Positions 23,473 through 35,339 of a DNA stretch of 64,000 nt are shown here, one piece after another; the stretch's first letter is position 1, and every line of letters begins with the position of its first letter. The DNA is from Heterotrichella gracilis. Its lineage: Eukaryota > Sar > Xanthophyceae > Tribonematales > Xanthonemataceae. The position numbers and the translations under genes were made by a program. The notes below the pieces were generated by a model. The model made no database searches, was not told the origin of the DNA, and was given only the letters and a program-made list of their open reading frames with translations. The stretch is taken from NCBI GenBank assembly GCA_032358255.1, contig JAULBX010003555.1, positions 62,001 to 126,000 on the forward strand, read 5' to 3'.

Positions 23473-25175
23473 ACTCCCAAGATACTGGTGGGCATCGTGG
23501 AACCCCAGGGAACCCTACAGTAGGTTAATTGCAACCCCGGCGTAGTGTAATGTGTACCCTGTTTCGTACGGTCAGGATCAAACGGACTGTATGTGTACTC
23601 GTGCCTTGCCTGGTGCGCCAAATACCCGTTGCACATTGACATTATTTTTTTGTTTGGTTTCCCCCTTTATGTACGTGTTATGCTGGAACTTTTCAAACTG
23701 CTGAACTGCTTTGGGGTAGTCAGTGCATTGTCAAGCACGATAAGCGCACGCTTGGTGCCCTGTGCAGATACATGTGCCTGCAGTGGATTTTTACATACGT
23801 ATGGCCAAAATCTTGCATGGCATATACTGTACTGTGTCCAGTGCTGCCACGTAGGCTAGGCGTGTACACCGTTGGAATTCTACCCCAAGTATTGGCCTGC
23901 ATGTTGACACACTAGGTTCCTCTTGCACGCTGTAGAGCCTTAAGAGGTGTTGTGCGCGAGACCAGTTTTACAAGGTTCCCCATGTTACTACTACCCTAGA
24001 GAAGGAAAAGTTGCAACATAAGATTTGATTATGTAGTATACGATTAGCGCTTGCGCATCCTTGAAACCTTTATCAATGTCAGTAACATTGACCCTTCTGC
24101 CACCGCATTGCTCCTCCATGGGACGGGGTCCTTGACTGACATTGCATGGGGGCTAAGGGTAATTGCTTGGCCACCTAACGCACGCCTTTGGCGTTTCTTT
24201 TGCATATCCTCGACGGTCAATGGGAGGGGTGCAGGCTGCAGTTGCAATGTGGTACCCAGACTCGCCCCCGGGCCTAGGCCTAAGGCTTGCATGGGCACCA
24301 TACTGAGTCTCTCAGCATGAGATTTTGGACATTTTAAAATTAGCGGCTCCATGCGCTCCACTGCACCTCCCAGCCGCCGCTGTCCCCCTCTGTGAGTCAG
24401 GCAAGCAGCCATGTGGCTCATGCTTTTTATATCTGTATGCATGTGATGGTAGCAAGAGTTGCTACAGTAGAGTAACTCATGAGCTGATCAGCTGGCTTGT
24501 TGCCAATGGTCAAGAGCGCAAGCGTACCATTTGATGTTCAACCTGACTGCCCAGGCCTATGCAGCGGGGCATGGGCAGCAAATGTGCCCACACCAACTCC
24601 CAAATGGAAGGGATGATGATAGTATTAAGATAGACATGCATGCAGCTGAAAACCGGGTTGGCCCTGCCAGTGGCAAAATTCTGGGCAATTGCGCGGCAGG
24701 TCCGAGTACAGTCACACGGTGGAACGCCAGTAACTGTTGGCGCCACCATGATATGGCTTTCTGTCTTTTAACAAGTCGCTGTGTTGGACTAATCCTCGGC
24801 CCGACGGTCGCTTTATCGGTGTAGAGGCCAAGGAATTGACAATGTGTGCTGGCGTGGTGGCGTCTCGTATGCATCCATGATCGAGCTGCTGCAGTAGTGA
24901 GTACCACCGTAGCAGGCTGGTGGCACTAAGTCTTTGAGGGACCCAAACGGTTTGAGAACAATTAGATAACACTTTCATGCCGCCCCATAGATTCCATTAT
25001 AACATTCTACCGTTACGGTAGAAGTCCTCACTGCCAACTGAAAGCATAAGCCACTGGTCCAGCCTGGACCAGCCTTCCAGGGGCCTCAACCAGGAGCAAA
25101 GGTGGTGGATTCCCTCACTTCCCTCCACCTCAGTCCAAGCCTGAGGCTCCACCAGTTGATCAACATAATAACACC
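23473..25175. other. Spacer between RCE1 and the secreted-protein gene
   Basis: Apart from a 132-codon minus-strand frame described separately, no gene is recognised. TGTAA, the usual green-algal polyadenylation motif, occurs at about 23547, some 75 bases after the RCE1 stop, and is a plausible 3' end signal. The distal part should contain the promoter of the secreted-protein gene. Confidence 0.5.
24044..24442 (-). CDS. Hypothetical basic protein, 132 residues
   Basis: A single uninterrupted frame from ATG 24442 to a stop at 24044. The product is basic, with VEDMQKKRQRRALGG in the centre and a C terminus ending SRMRKR. No domain is recognised. The composition looks protein-like rather than random, and no better gene competes on the other strand, but no splice or homology evidence supports it. 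It could be the last exon of a longer gene. Confidence 0.35.
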   Translation of the reverse strand: MHTDIKSMSHMAACLTHRGGQRRLGGAVERMEPLILKCPKSHAERLSMVPMQALGLGPGASLGTTLQLQPAPLPLTVEDMQKKRQRRALGGQAITLSPHAMSVKDPVPWRSNAVAEGSMLLTLIKVSRMRKR

Positions 25176-27583
25176 ATGGCAAGGCTCACTTTCCTCCCCA
25201 CCTACCTCCTCCTACTCCTGGCAATCATTCCCCTGGCAGTCCCCAGCGCCTCAGCCCACCCCAACCCTATCCCCACCCGCCGCCTCCTCCAGTGCACTTC
25301 CACAGCAGTGGCCAGCTCCCAGGGCAGTGCACAGGATGCAATAGCAAGCGCAGTGTCCCAGGCCTTCTCAGAGTGCACCACCCCTCCTTGCCAAGCCCAG
25401 GCAGATTCTAAGGCACAGGTGGGGCGGCGGCAGTAAGGCAGGGCTGGGTGGTGCGCATTGTGAAAGGGCCGCCACCAACACTGTTGTTGTGTGCATGTGA
25501 CTGTTGAAGACGGTTAAATGGGCCTCAAGCACGCATGTATATCCAATGCATGTGGTCTTGGAGCTACCATGCCACCGTGCTAGTGACCCTATGTTCATTT
25601 GAGCAAGCTTGAAAGCATTGGCACACATGCAATCTGCAAGGGTGGCGCACCTTTACCGCATGTGTGCCACGCCAATGCCTCCTCCCATGCTCACCGTGCA
25701 CCCCTACATGCCTCCACAGGCTGTCGCCACTGCAGTCGCCACCGCCATAGCCTCAGCAGCTGCCAGTGTGCAAGGGGGAGGTGCGCTGCGCATGCGCCAT
25801 GTGCTAAACCATGTGCATGGGCGGAAGCACCATGTGCCCTGCCCTGATCATCATTATGCACATACCAGGCATGATTCATGCAGCATGTTTTCTTTTGTAG
25901 CACATGTCATGCAATCATATCTTGCCTTGCACACCTGTAAAGCCCTCCCGCAATGCCAAATGGCAATTCCTGCCACCATCCATACCAGCACTGCACACGC
26001 CTCTTCATTGATAGATCCACCCCATCTTCTCATGGATGCCATACCTGCACAACTCGTGTCGCAACCCCTCTCTCTCCACACCCCTCACACCCCCGGCCAC
26101 AGCTGGCTGCCAGGGCACAGCCGACGACTCTGCTGACGCCTCCGCCACCGCCACTGCCACCGCAAATGCATTTGCTGACGCCGCCGCCAATGCGTGCGGG
26201 GGCAGCAACACTGCCCGCGCCACCGCGCACTCTGTGGACACCGTCTTTGTACAGGTAGGGACACGTAAACCCTAAGACTGAACCCTAAACCCTAGAGAGA
26301 GAGAGAGCCGCTGATGATGGTGTTTGTGATGTCGAAGGTACCACTGGTGCTACTATCAATGAAAACATTGCCTCTGCAAATCTAAATTATGGAAGCAGCT
26401 GCCTAGGCCTTCTCACAGGCAAACTTTAAGCATCACGTTCCAAGCCTCAAACACACCTCATGGTTTTCTAACAAACATGTGTAAAGCGTCTCAGACTGGG
26501 CATGTAAAATGTCACATACGCACGTGGGACTGGCCTCCCGGAGGCATCAATGTCGTTTCCTCTTCCACCTTTGCCCTCTTACCTCAGACAAGGGTTAGGG
26601 TTTAGGGTTCAGACAAGGCACTTACATATACCTTCATTGTACGCAGGCCGCCGCCAGTGCCAAGGCCTCTGCGCAGCTCTCTGGCGGGGGCTCAGCGCAG
26701 TCTGCTGCCACCACCATTGCGCAGGATATCAAACCTGCCGTGGCCACTGCACTGGCGCAAGCCCTGGCGGCCTGCAAGGGTGGGTGATGTGCAGGGATGC
26801 ATGCATTCTGCATGTCCATCAAAAGTGCTAAATGGTATCTGAGAGTGTGCGCTGGGTTGGGGAAGGGTGGCATGACCACTGCCATTACGAGATCATTCAA
26901 CGCACTCACCAGTTTTTAAGTTAAAAGCACTATCAGCATACCCCATTATATTGGGGTATTGGGGTACTGGGATATTGGGGTATTGGGGTACCCCATTATA
27001 GTGGGGCACGTGGCTGGCATGTGGCACCTACATGGATTGCACAGAGCTCGATTGCCTGAGAAGTGGAAACATCTGCAGGCGGCGCAGCATCAGGCGCATC
27101 CCCATCACCGCCACCTGCATCCACCACCGCCGCCACCGCCTCTCCACCACCATTAACAGCCGCAGCCGCTGCCACAGCCGCGGGGATGCATTTCTGGGCA
27201 GGGATGCACCTCTGGCCAAGCATGTCCATATGTATGCATTGGTGGCTGACCCGCAGCCATGGGAGGGTGTGGCGCTTCAGGATACGCTGCTGCGGGGCAA
27301 GCCAGCTCAATGGGACAATCCATCTAATTCTGGGGCAACCAATGATGTAGCTGCCATTACAGCAACACTCAATGGCATGGCCTTGGCGGATGCAGCATCA
27401 GCTTCAGAGGGCGCAGTGGGTACCAGTTGGCAGAGTGCTGCGGACCAGTCATTGGATGCAAGCTTGCCACAAGGGAGCCTCAAGAAGAGCAAGGACAGGT
27501 GGTGTGCTGGGTGCGGACTGGTGGTGGTTGACAGTCACTGCACTCCCATGCGCAAGTGCAAGTGTGGGGGGCCGAGGTACTGA
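25176..27583 (+). CDS. Secreted alanine-rich repeat protein with a cysteine-rich C terminus
   Basis: Five exons (25176-25418, 25720-25780, 26103-26254, 26647-26779, 27079-27583). The start ATG opens a clear signal peptide (TYLLLLLAIIPLAVPSASA). Exons 2 to 4 encode Ala/Ser/Thr-rich blocks such as AVATAVATAIASAAASVQGG, ASATATATANAFADAAANAC and ASAKASAQLSGGGSAQSAAT. Exon 5 starts with an SPPP-rich linker. The frame then appears to slip by one base in the GCGGGG run near 27180; downstream, the better coding frame runs to 27583 and ends with a Cys-rich tail, CAGCGLVVVDSHC then RKCKCGGPRY. Without the slip, translation stops at 27350. I recognise no family. An extracellular or cell-wall role is inferred only from the signal peptide and low-complexity repeats. 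Confidence 0.65.
26936..27008 (+). repeat. GGGGTAT-type tandem repeat bounded by an inverted repeat
   Basis: Within the last intron of the secreted-protein gene, units of GTATTGGG or GGTACTGGG recur about six times. The block is bounded by TACCCCATTATATTGGGGTA on the left and TACCCCATTATAGTGGGGCA on the right, each a local palindrome. The G-rich strand could form a hairpin or quadruplex-like structure. Confidence 0.7.
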
Positions 27584-29093
27584 GGGCGCAGCTGCCAACA
27601 GGCGCACTGGCCTGCGCACAGGGAGGCATGCAGTGCACGCAAAGGCGGCAGGTTGGCAACGTGACGCATGCACCTGCTTGGCAAAATTACCGAACCAGGT
27701 GGTGACAGAGTCTGCTACCATTTATTATCTTCATGGGATGACTCCGCTGACTGACTTTTATCATCTTGAGGCCTACACATTCTGGCTTGTGATGTGCCGC
27801 CTGTTGTGTGGGCGGCGGTATGTTTCTCTGTTTTCACTAGTAGCTTAGAGGCTAGCTACGGATATATTGCTGCCCTCAGGGCTGTTGAATTTCTCGAGTC
27901 GGAGATGGGCGATTGTTTCCTCGGGAAAGTCCCTTTTTTGCTCAATGTTGCCAGTTTTTTCAGACTCTAGTATAAAGATCTGCAGTTTCAATTGAATTTG
28001 CAATCAAATACCATGTCGTATCATTGTCCAGGCTGTCTATTCCCCAGACAGCTGGTGTACACCACTTAAGTGAAGCAGCTGCTGTAGAGCACCTGGTCTA
28101 GTAGTATTGGCCTGGGCCAGCGCAAATTCATGCAGCAGCTGCAGTCGTGCAGCACCCTCAGGGCAGCACATGCCAGACTTTGAACACAACTTTGAATCAA
28201 CAGTACAGCAAAGGATGGCATTGCGCTTGCAAGCGGGACCAGGTCCTGGCGCTGCACATAATTTATACAGCCGCTGGCTGGACCTGTAATTCTTCAAGTA
28301 CAAATGTACTCATGAGTGACTTCCACAAGCTGCAGAGAGAAATAAGAAAGGAACTGCAGCAGCTGCAGCGCAATACAAAGCATACAACTTGACAACTTGT
28401 GGTTGACAACAGGAACATGTCGTGCATGAGCCTATATTCAATTATAGTGATCCTGCCCACCCATGCCGGAAACGGAAATCAACTATGTCTGCACCAAAAA
28501 GAGATATTACTCATCAACCATGCGCCACCACACCAGGGCTTGACATTCACAATCCAACGGCAATGTGTCACTGACTGTCAAGCAGGTTTTCATCATCAGC
28601 TGCGGCAGTGCTTGGCGCACCTCAAGGTTCAACTTGACACAGTGTGGCAATAATTATTCCAGTATAAGCATCATGGCATGCAAATGCCACAGCAGGCATT
28701 TCAGAGTACAACCCCTGCCTCAGCCGTCTGCACACTGTACCGAGTGGGTTAAGAGCCCTAGCCAGCGCATATGCCATGGAAGTTCTCATAATATGCCATG
28801 AAAGGAGCGCCACAAAGGCAACCCAGACGCATTCCTTGCCACGGAAAGAAATTGCATGCCCTGCCAACTTTGGGGTCTTGCATTGGTGGTAACAGCACGA
28901 GTCATCATGCAACTGGCAAAAAATCATGCAAGATGGCCATCCCCATGGAATGCACACACTCAGCCAGAAAAAAACAAAAAAATTGGTTTTAATATCCCAC
29001 ACCCCTATGTGTAGTTCCAGCAACTGGCAGCTACCCGCTCGCACTCCTGCTGACTCCTGCTGACGCCCACCTGCTGCATATAATATCCCCATT
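27584..29093. other. Convergent spacer between the secreted-protein gene and NADP-malic enzyme
   Basis: About 1.5 kb with no supported gene; both neighbouring 3' UTRs lie here. A 207-codon minus-strand frame at 28622-29245 runs into the last malic enzyme exon in the wrong frame and shows no domain. A+T-rich runs occur near 28920-28990. Confidence 0.5.
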
Positions 29094-32000
29094 CTATGCA
29101 ATTGTATCCCCGTTGTCATCCCCGTTATAGTCCAAGCCCGTATCTGGGTCCCACATGCGCCTGCGAATGTAATCCTCCACATCATCCGGAGGGGAGATGC
29201 GCGCCACCCCACTGGCCAGGGCGTCTGAGCACACAGCAGTGGCAACCTGCGCAGCGCGAGAAAACCTTAGCAGGTGTGGCCCATCAAAATGGCACTAGTG
29301 CTGGTATGATGCAGCATTATGCCTCGAGCGACCAAAAGCATGCGCTGTATGCAAAGAAAATCAAACCAGAATCCCCACAACCCAATATATTAAACTGCTC
29401 TGAATCCCAATACTGTAACAGCATGTGCCCCAATCCTCAATGGTCAACAACCACACTCATCTACTGAAAGCAACCGCAAACAGCCTCCCTCCTGCCTTCC
29501 CGCATAAAGCCACTTCGCCTGCATAAAGCCACTGGCAAGCACACAGTATGAAGCCCACGCACCACGAGTGAGATCTCCCTGAGGTCGCTGATCTTGGGGT
29601 AGATCTGGCCCTGGGAAATCTCTTCAGCGGTGACGTGGTCAGCCAGGGCGCGTGCAGCCGCCACAAACATGCTGTCAGTGACCTTCTTGGCCTTGGCCAG
29701 CACCGCGCCGAAGCCCACGCCAGGGAAGATGAACACGTTGTTGGCCTGGCCGGGCACCATATGGGCGCCGTCGTAGTCCACGGGGTCAAATGGCGAGCCT
29801 GAAGGGGTGTTCATATTGATAAGATTCAATGTAAATTCGACATTTGAACCCTTTTGTCTAAATTTGAATGTGCTAGGCTTTGCTTTTGGGTTGCTGACAC
29901 AGAGTGTTGGACCAACGACAGACGCTTATAACTACAGCGGCCTGGCCTCTTTAGCAAAATAATTGGCAATAAACACACCTCCACAAAGTGGTTGCAGCAA
30001 GCATGTTGAGCGCCCCAAAATTATTGATGCTATGAAGCAAGGGGCATGAGATGATATTCATAGAACAACGGGGCAGGCTGACCCCAAAGCAATCTCAACA
30101 ATCCAACAGCAGGGGGACTAGATTAGTCCTATTTTTTCTAAGCCCCACTGTCAACGACCACATCTCCTCCCCACCTGATGCAAATATGCACTTCCCCTTG
30201 CTCCAGGTCCACGCATCCGCAGCGCTGATCTCAGCCTTGTCGGTTGGGTTGGACAGCGGGAATATGAGGGGCCTGGGGCAGTGCTTGCACATCTCCTGGA
30301 TGGCCTCCTCGCTGAAGCTTGGGCCCGCACCCGACAGGCCGATGATGGCGTGGGGACGCACATGGGCCACGATGGACACCAGGTCCTGTGGAACGGAGTG
30401 GTGATCAGTGTTGGGGAAAGGATATCATTAATCAGGATGGATGAGTTTGAATGATGGCGCGGGGCGCACATGCGCAATGATGGACACCAGGTCCTGTGGA
30501 GAATGAGGGTTGGTGATTAGTGGTGGGGAAGGATGTTATTAATCAGGATGGATGAATTTGAATGATGGCGTGGGGGCGCACATGGGCCAAGTTGGACACC
30601 AGGTCCTGTAAATAATGAGCATTAGTGATCAGCAATGGGGAATGGACCAATCAATTCCAAATGGTTGTTGATCATCGGGGTGAATGACTTGTAACGATGG
30701 CGTGGGTGCGCACATGGGCCACGATGGACACCAGGTCCTGTGGAGAATGAGGGTTGATGATAAGCAGGGGATATGGTTGTTGATTGATTTTGGGATGGGT
30801 GACATATAATGATGGCGTGGGGGCGCACATGGGTGAGAAATAACACCAGATCCTGCAAGGTGAATTGAGGTTGGTGACCATGTTAGGGGTTGGGAATTGC
30901 ATGATTATGGCATGGGAGCGCACAATGGACACCAGGTCCTCTGAAGAATGAGAATTGGTGACGGCAATTCCATTCAAATCTCAAATTTGTTGATGGAGTA
31001 ATTAATTTGCTGTGGGGGACATACAATGGTTGTTTGTTCTACCTTACCTTGAGGTTTGGTGTGTCGTCTGTGCGCGCAACCTGCTGCTTGTGCTCCGGCA
31101 GGTCATCCCCTCTGCTGGTGGTGATCAACCCCTTGCTGTCAACCATGTAGATGGCCTGGGAAGCACACACAAACCTTCATTGCATGTCCAAAACCCTAGA
31201 AGTTAAACCCTAAACCCCTTGCTGTCAACCATCTAGATGGCCTGGAAACACACACCACCCTTCGTCACACGCCCAAAAGCCTAAATCTTAAACCCCTTGC
31301 TGTCAACCATGTAATTTTTTCACGTGTCCAAAAGCTGATAAATGCAGTTCCCAATGCGCCCCCCGTACGTTCTTCCAATACACCTGTGTGCACCCACATT
31401 TGCACCAGATACATTGCAACAGCTTTGTGACCAAGCTGTGCATGCTGAGCAACACAAACTTGCCAAATAGCAAGCTCAGGCCACACAGCAAGGTGCTGCA
31501 TGCCCAAATGCCAAAAATAAAAGCAGTCTAGTGCAGCTCGGAATTGCCGTATTTGAAACAACAAAAGACATTCCGAGCTTCAGCTGTTCATTGTCCTACA
31601 ATACTCTAGCCCAGAACACCCTAGCCCCAAACATCCCAGAATACCCTAGCCCTAAACACCGTAGTCTCACCTTCTTTGCCTCCTCATGGCTCACACCAGT
31701 CTGCTTCTCGATCAGCTGAGCGATCATGGTGGCAACGCCCACAGCCGAGCTGCCCGCGCCATAAAACACCACCCTGGCCTCGCTCAAAGGCGTGTTCTGC
31801 GCCTTCATGCCGTTGATGAATCCCGAGGTGACCACAGCACCCGTGCCCTGGATGTCGTCGTTGAAGCACAGGACCTTGTCGCGCATGCGCTCCAGGATGG
31901 CGAATGCCTACGATCACATTACTAGAAATTACAATGTAATCCATTTCAACTTGTTTTCAACACAGCAGGACCTTCTCACGCATGTTTGCGTTCCGGATGG

Positions 32001-35000
32001 TGACTGCCTGCCAGCAAACAAGTTGACTGATCAAACTTGATCCGCAATGCATGCCTGTCAGTGAGGTTAACATTAGCGTGTCCTGTTTATTTTAGGAATG
32101 GGGGATGCCATATCCATCTTGTAGGGTAATGCAGTGACACTAGCAATTAACTAGCCTTGGCTGCAGAATCTGCAAATAGATCGCCAGGGTTTTGCTGGGG
32201 TAACCAGCGCTCACCCTGTCAGTCTGGAAGTCCTCAAACTGGATGAGGCAGTCTGGCCAGCGCTCTTGGGCAGCAAGGCAGAACTCCTCCACCACAGCCA
32301 TGTGTTCATCCCCTTGCAGCCTGGGCTTCTTCTCCCCCTGCGACCACATTCCACAGGCTATAACCATTTAGGTGTAAATAGTACATGCGCTCCATGGTTG
32401 AAGCCTGGTTGGACACTTGAAATTGACAGCGGCTTGTATATGACAGGGGCATCTTGCGCGTGCGTACTGTCATTAAATGCAACCACGCACACCAAAAGGA
32501 CCATGTGTGGCAACAAACTGGCTATTGCGGCTAAACCCTGGTTAATGAAATGGGTACATAGGGCACACATGCATGCATTCTAGCCCTCACCATGTAGAAC
32601 TTGTTGTCCAGCAGCTCCTGCCTGTTGGTCCCCATCTCCAGCACCACAGGCATGGTCAGGCAATGGCAACACCCTAGCTATTGCAGCTGAACCCTGGCTA
32701 CACCTTGGATACATAGGCCATGCATGCAAATGTATAGCCTGCGACGTCATTGTTGCCTTTCTTCTACCTCTCACTATGTAGATCTTTATGTTCAGCAGCT
32801 TCTGAAGGATACCGTGCAATTTCCGCACATGGGTACAACCTACAGAGGGCGCGCATGCAAGGACAGTATTCCAGCCCTCACCATGTAGAACTTGTTATCC
32901 AGCAGCTCCTTCCGGTTGGTCCCCATGTCCAGCACCACCGGCAGGCTGTGCTCGGGGTGGAACCCAGCCCCAGCCACATACAGGGAGACCTTGCCGATGC
33001 TGATGCCCATGCCGTTGGTGCCCAGGTCACCCAGCCCCAGGATGCGCCCCCCGTCGGTCACCACGATGATCTGCACGGTGTGCGAGGGCCAGTTGCCCAG
33101 GATGTCGTAGAAGCGGCTGGTGCCGTGGAAGGCAGAGAGGTACACTCCCAGTGGCGCCCTGTGGAAAAGCCACCATTGGGATTTGACTAATGGTGTGAAC
33201 AGTGCCAGATGTGAAACAGTGCCAATTCGCTTGCCGCCGGATGGGCAAGGATTGACTGCCATGCAAGCCTGCCACAATTTTGGTGTCACTTCCCATGTAG
33301 CATGATCATGCAGTTCCTAATAGGATTTGTTGCACGAACTCCCCTGGCACAGCGCACCCCATGCTCCACATATGCACATCTACCTGCTGTGCACATCTCA
33401 CTGCTATGCCAAACACAGACCCAAAACACCACTGCCCTTGCATTAACTCGTGCTCCTTGTCCCCAAACCCCACCTGTAGATCCTGTCAAACTTGGTGCAC
33501 ACTTCCCCCACCGTGGGTGTGTACACCACAGGCGCCAGCGCCTCCAGGTTGGACATCAGGACCTGCATGGTAAACAGACCAGATCGGATACAAGGAGGAG
33601 CGTTGCGAACATACCAGATTGGAGACGGCATGAGAAGCTGCATGTCATGAACACCACATGAATTCAAAGGTGATGCTCCTATTTTGTGTCTCCAGTAATA
33701 CTGGAGGGCCTATTTGGTAATCCCACGCCCAGTGGGTGACAAGCAGATACTGCTAACCTTCACGTGTCACCAACATATCCCTGGGCGCCATTATGTTCAG
33801 TATCGCTGTTGACATGTTTTGACAATCACCCGTGTCCCACCTTGTAGAACAGCCTCTGGTTGCTGCCATGCACCTCCCGCAGCACCTGGTACTGCTGGAG
33901 GGGGTTCAGCGCCTCGTTGTCAATCTGGTACATGACCCTGCAAGGGGGGGATGAGGTTTCAGTGGAGTTCAAGGCATTCAGATCATGGCATCACGCATTG
34001 GGTCACAAGACATTTCAGTAAACAGACCCCAAAAGAATCCCTAGGGTTTCAGAACCTGAAGCACTGCACTGTGGATAGGGGACATCCTACAACCACTGTG
34101 CAGGGTGATGCACAAAACCCTAAGTGAGGAGTATGTAAAACCTCAGTGGCGCACACTGCAACTTCGGCACACTTGCCATGCTCTTCCATGTTCACGGGGC
34201 CAGGGACCCCCCAGGCAACCCGTGGAACTGCCTGCACACCCCTCCGCCTGCAATTCCAGCAACCCTAAACCCTATGCTTCTACACCTCTCCGCCTGCAGG
34301 TCCAATGACCCCAACCCCTAAACCCTAAACCCTATGCCTGCGCCCACGTCTCCCCCCGCAGGTCCAGTGACCCTAAACCCTAAACCCTAAACCCTATGCC
34401 TGCGCACCTCTCCGCCTGCAGTTCCAGTGACTCCACCACCGGTGGCAGCAACCCCTCAAGCCTGGGGAGGGAAGGGGGAATGTCAGCAAGAAGCAACGGG
34501 GCAAGCGCAAACAGGCATGGTGCCCCAAGATTCGTATAGAAGTCATAAGGCAGCATGATGTGGTGATATATGCAGGTGGGTTTCCAATACAGAGTGTGGT
34601 TTTCAGCTCTGTTTCGTAAACTAGTGTGCCCCTGCTAATAGGCCTAGACCCTGCAAGCTGCCTCACATGCCACTGCATTCCATGCCTCACATGCCAACCA
34701 CCATGAACCCTCGGCGTGAGTTTAACACATTTTTGCATGGACAGGCTCGATTTTTGAAGCCTCAGCTTGGCAGATACGTACCCTTTCGCACGCCTCTCAT
34801 CCCAATCGAAGTTGGTGCCTACAGGAAAGCGTGCAGGCTGTCAGATGCTGGCGATGCGCAGGGTTGCCAGTAGCGCGCATGAGTTGAAGAGAATAGTGGT
34901 ACACCACAGGTACCCAACTTCGCTTAGTGGCCACAAGGTGCTCTCCTTGGTTCGATCTGGATGCCTACTCTCCCGCCAAATCGTGACTAACTGACCCCAA

Positions 35001-35339
35001 GCAAACCTAGTCCCATGTCGTGGCACGCTGGTGCCAATACCTTGGAGACAACTTGCCAAGGGTTTTTAACACTGCTAAACCTTGCGCCAACAAGTTTGCC
35101 CTGCTACCTAAAGGGCATTTCCCCCCGCATCGTCAACTCCCTACAAACCCTCGCGTGGGCCCCCCAACACATGATTCAAGGTTGTTACCTTTGTTCAGAA
35201 TTGGGTTGACGATGACGGAGATGTTGCCAGACTCGTCCGCCTCACGTAGGGTGCTTGTTCGTGCATACTTCTTCCCCGGGCTCGTTACATCGCAATGGTG
35301 CGATTCAGTCTGTGGTGTTTTGATAGTCACGGTTGCCAT
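29094..35339 (-). CDS. NADP-dependent malic enzyme
   Basis: Oxidative decarboxylation of L-malate to pyruvate with NADPH formation. Twelve exons, transcript order: 35339-35189, 34818-34782, 34461-34408, 33937-33841, 33562-33474, 33158-32882, 32337-32215, 31907-31671, 31155-31048, 30385-30175, 29798-29563, 29246-29094; all phases fit and give 590 residues, the normal plant length. Motifs: GTNFDWDERRAKGLEGLLPP, the catalytic tyrosine in VVYTPTVGE, the metal-binding FEDF and CFNDDIQGTG, the dinucleotide fold FYGAGSSAVGVA, VDSKGLI typical of NADP-specific plant enzymes, and FPLSNPT. The N terminus (MATVTIKTPQ) is not an obvious transit peptide, so a cytosolic location is likely but unproven. Introns carry five arrays copied from adjoining exon edges. 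Divergent from the PRA1-like gene. Confidence 0.95.
30340..30960 (-). repeat. Six-copy array of the 5' edge of malic enzyme exon 10
   Basis: The true exon start, encoding DLVSIVAHVRPHAI, lies at about 30341-30390. Five further copies of acceptor plus about 45 exon bases begin near 30451, 30561, 30694, 30809 and 30905, in the intron upstream. Spacing is about 98-134 bases, and inter-unit sequence is also repeated (for example ATTAATCAGGATGGATGA). Copies 2 to 4 keep a good CAG acceptor and most of the reading frame. Copies 5 and 6 are more diverged. Confidence 0.9.
31125..31315 (-). repeat. Three-copy array of the 5' edge of malic enzyme exon 9
   Basis: The bases encoding AIYMVDSKGL (about 31130-31155) recur at about 31212-31245 and 31290-31313. 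Period is about 80 bases, and the spacers contain CCCTAAACC telomere-like motifs. The second copy retains the acceptor; the third is truncated. Confidence 0.85.
31865..32015 (-). repeat. Two copies of the 5' edge of malic enzyme exon 8
   Basis: The exon start encoding AFAILERMRDKVL (31907 downward) has a diverged copy at about 31969-32013, 97 bases upstream in the intron. GGACCTT, CGCATG and GGATGG blocks align in order with several substitutions. Confidence 0.7.
32581..32960 (-). repeat. Three copies of the 3' edge of malic enzyme exon 6
   Basis: The true exon end, encoding MGTNRKELLDNKFYM plus the donor, lies at about 32876-32960. A close copy at 32581-32655 keeps the donor GTGAGGG. A more diverged one lies at about 32768-32815. 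All are in the same sense, and the extra copies sit downstream in the following intron. Confidence 0.85.
34235..34435 (-). repeat. Four-copy array of the 3' edge of malic enzyme exon 3 with telomere repeats
   Basis: The exon end encoding SLELQAER and its donor (about 34404-34432) recurs at about 34346-34374, 34282-34310 and 34237-34264. Each unit is separated by CCCTAAACCCTAAACCCTA, one to three perfect plant-type telomere repeats. Period 46-63 bases. It is the clearest joining of exon edge and telomere motif in the window. Confidence 0.85.

Noticed and set aside
28622-29245. 207-codon minus-strand open frame
   Set aside because: It overlaps the last malic enzyme exon in a different frame and has no recognisable features.
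34235-34435. Chromosome-end telomere
   Set aside because: CCCTAAA repeats occur only one to three at a time and are interleaved with exon copies, with genes on both sides; this is interstitial.
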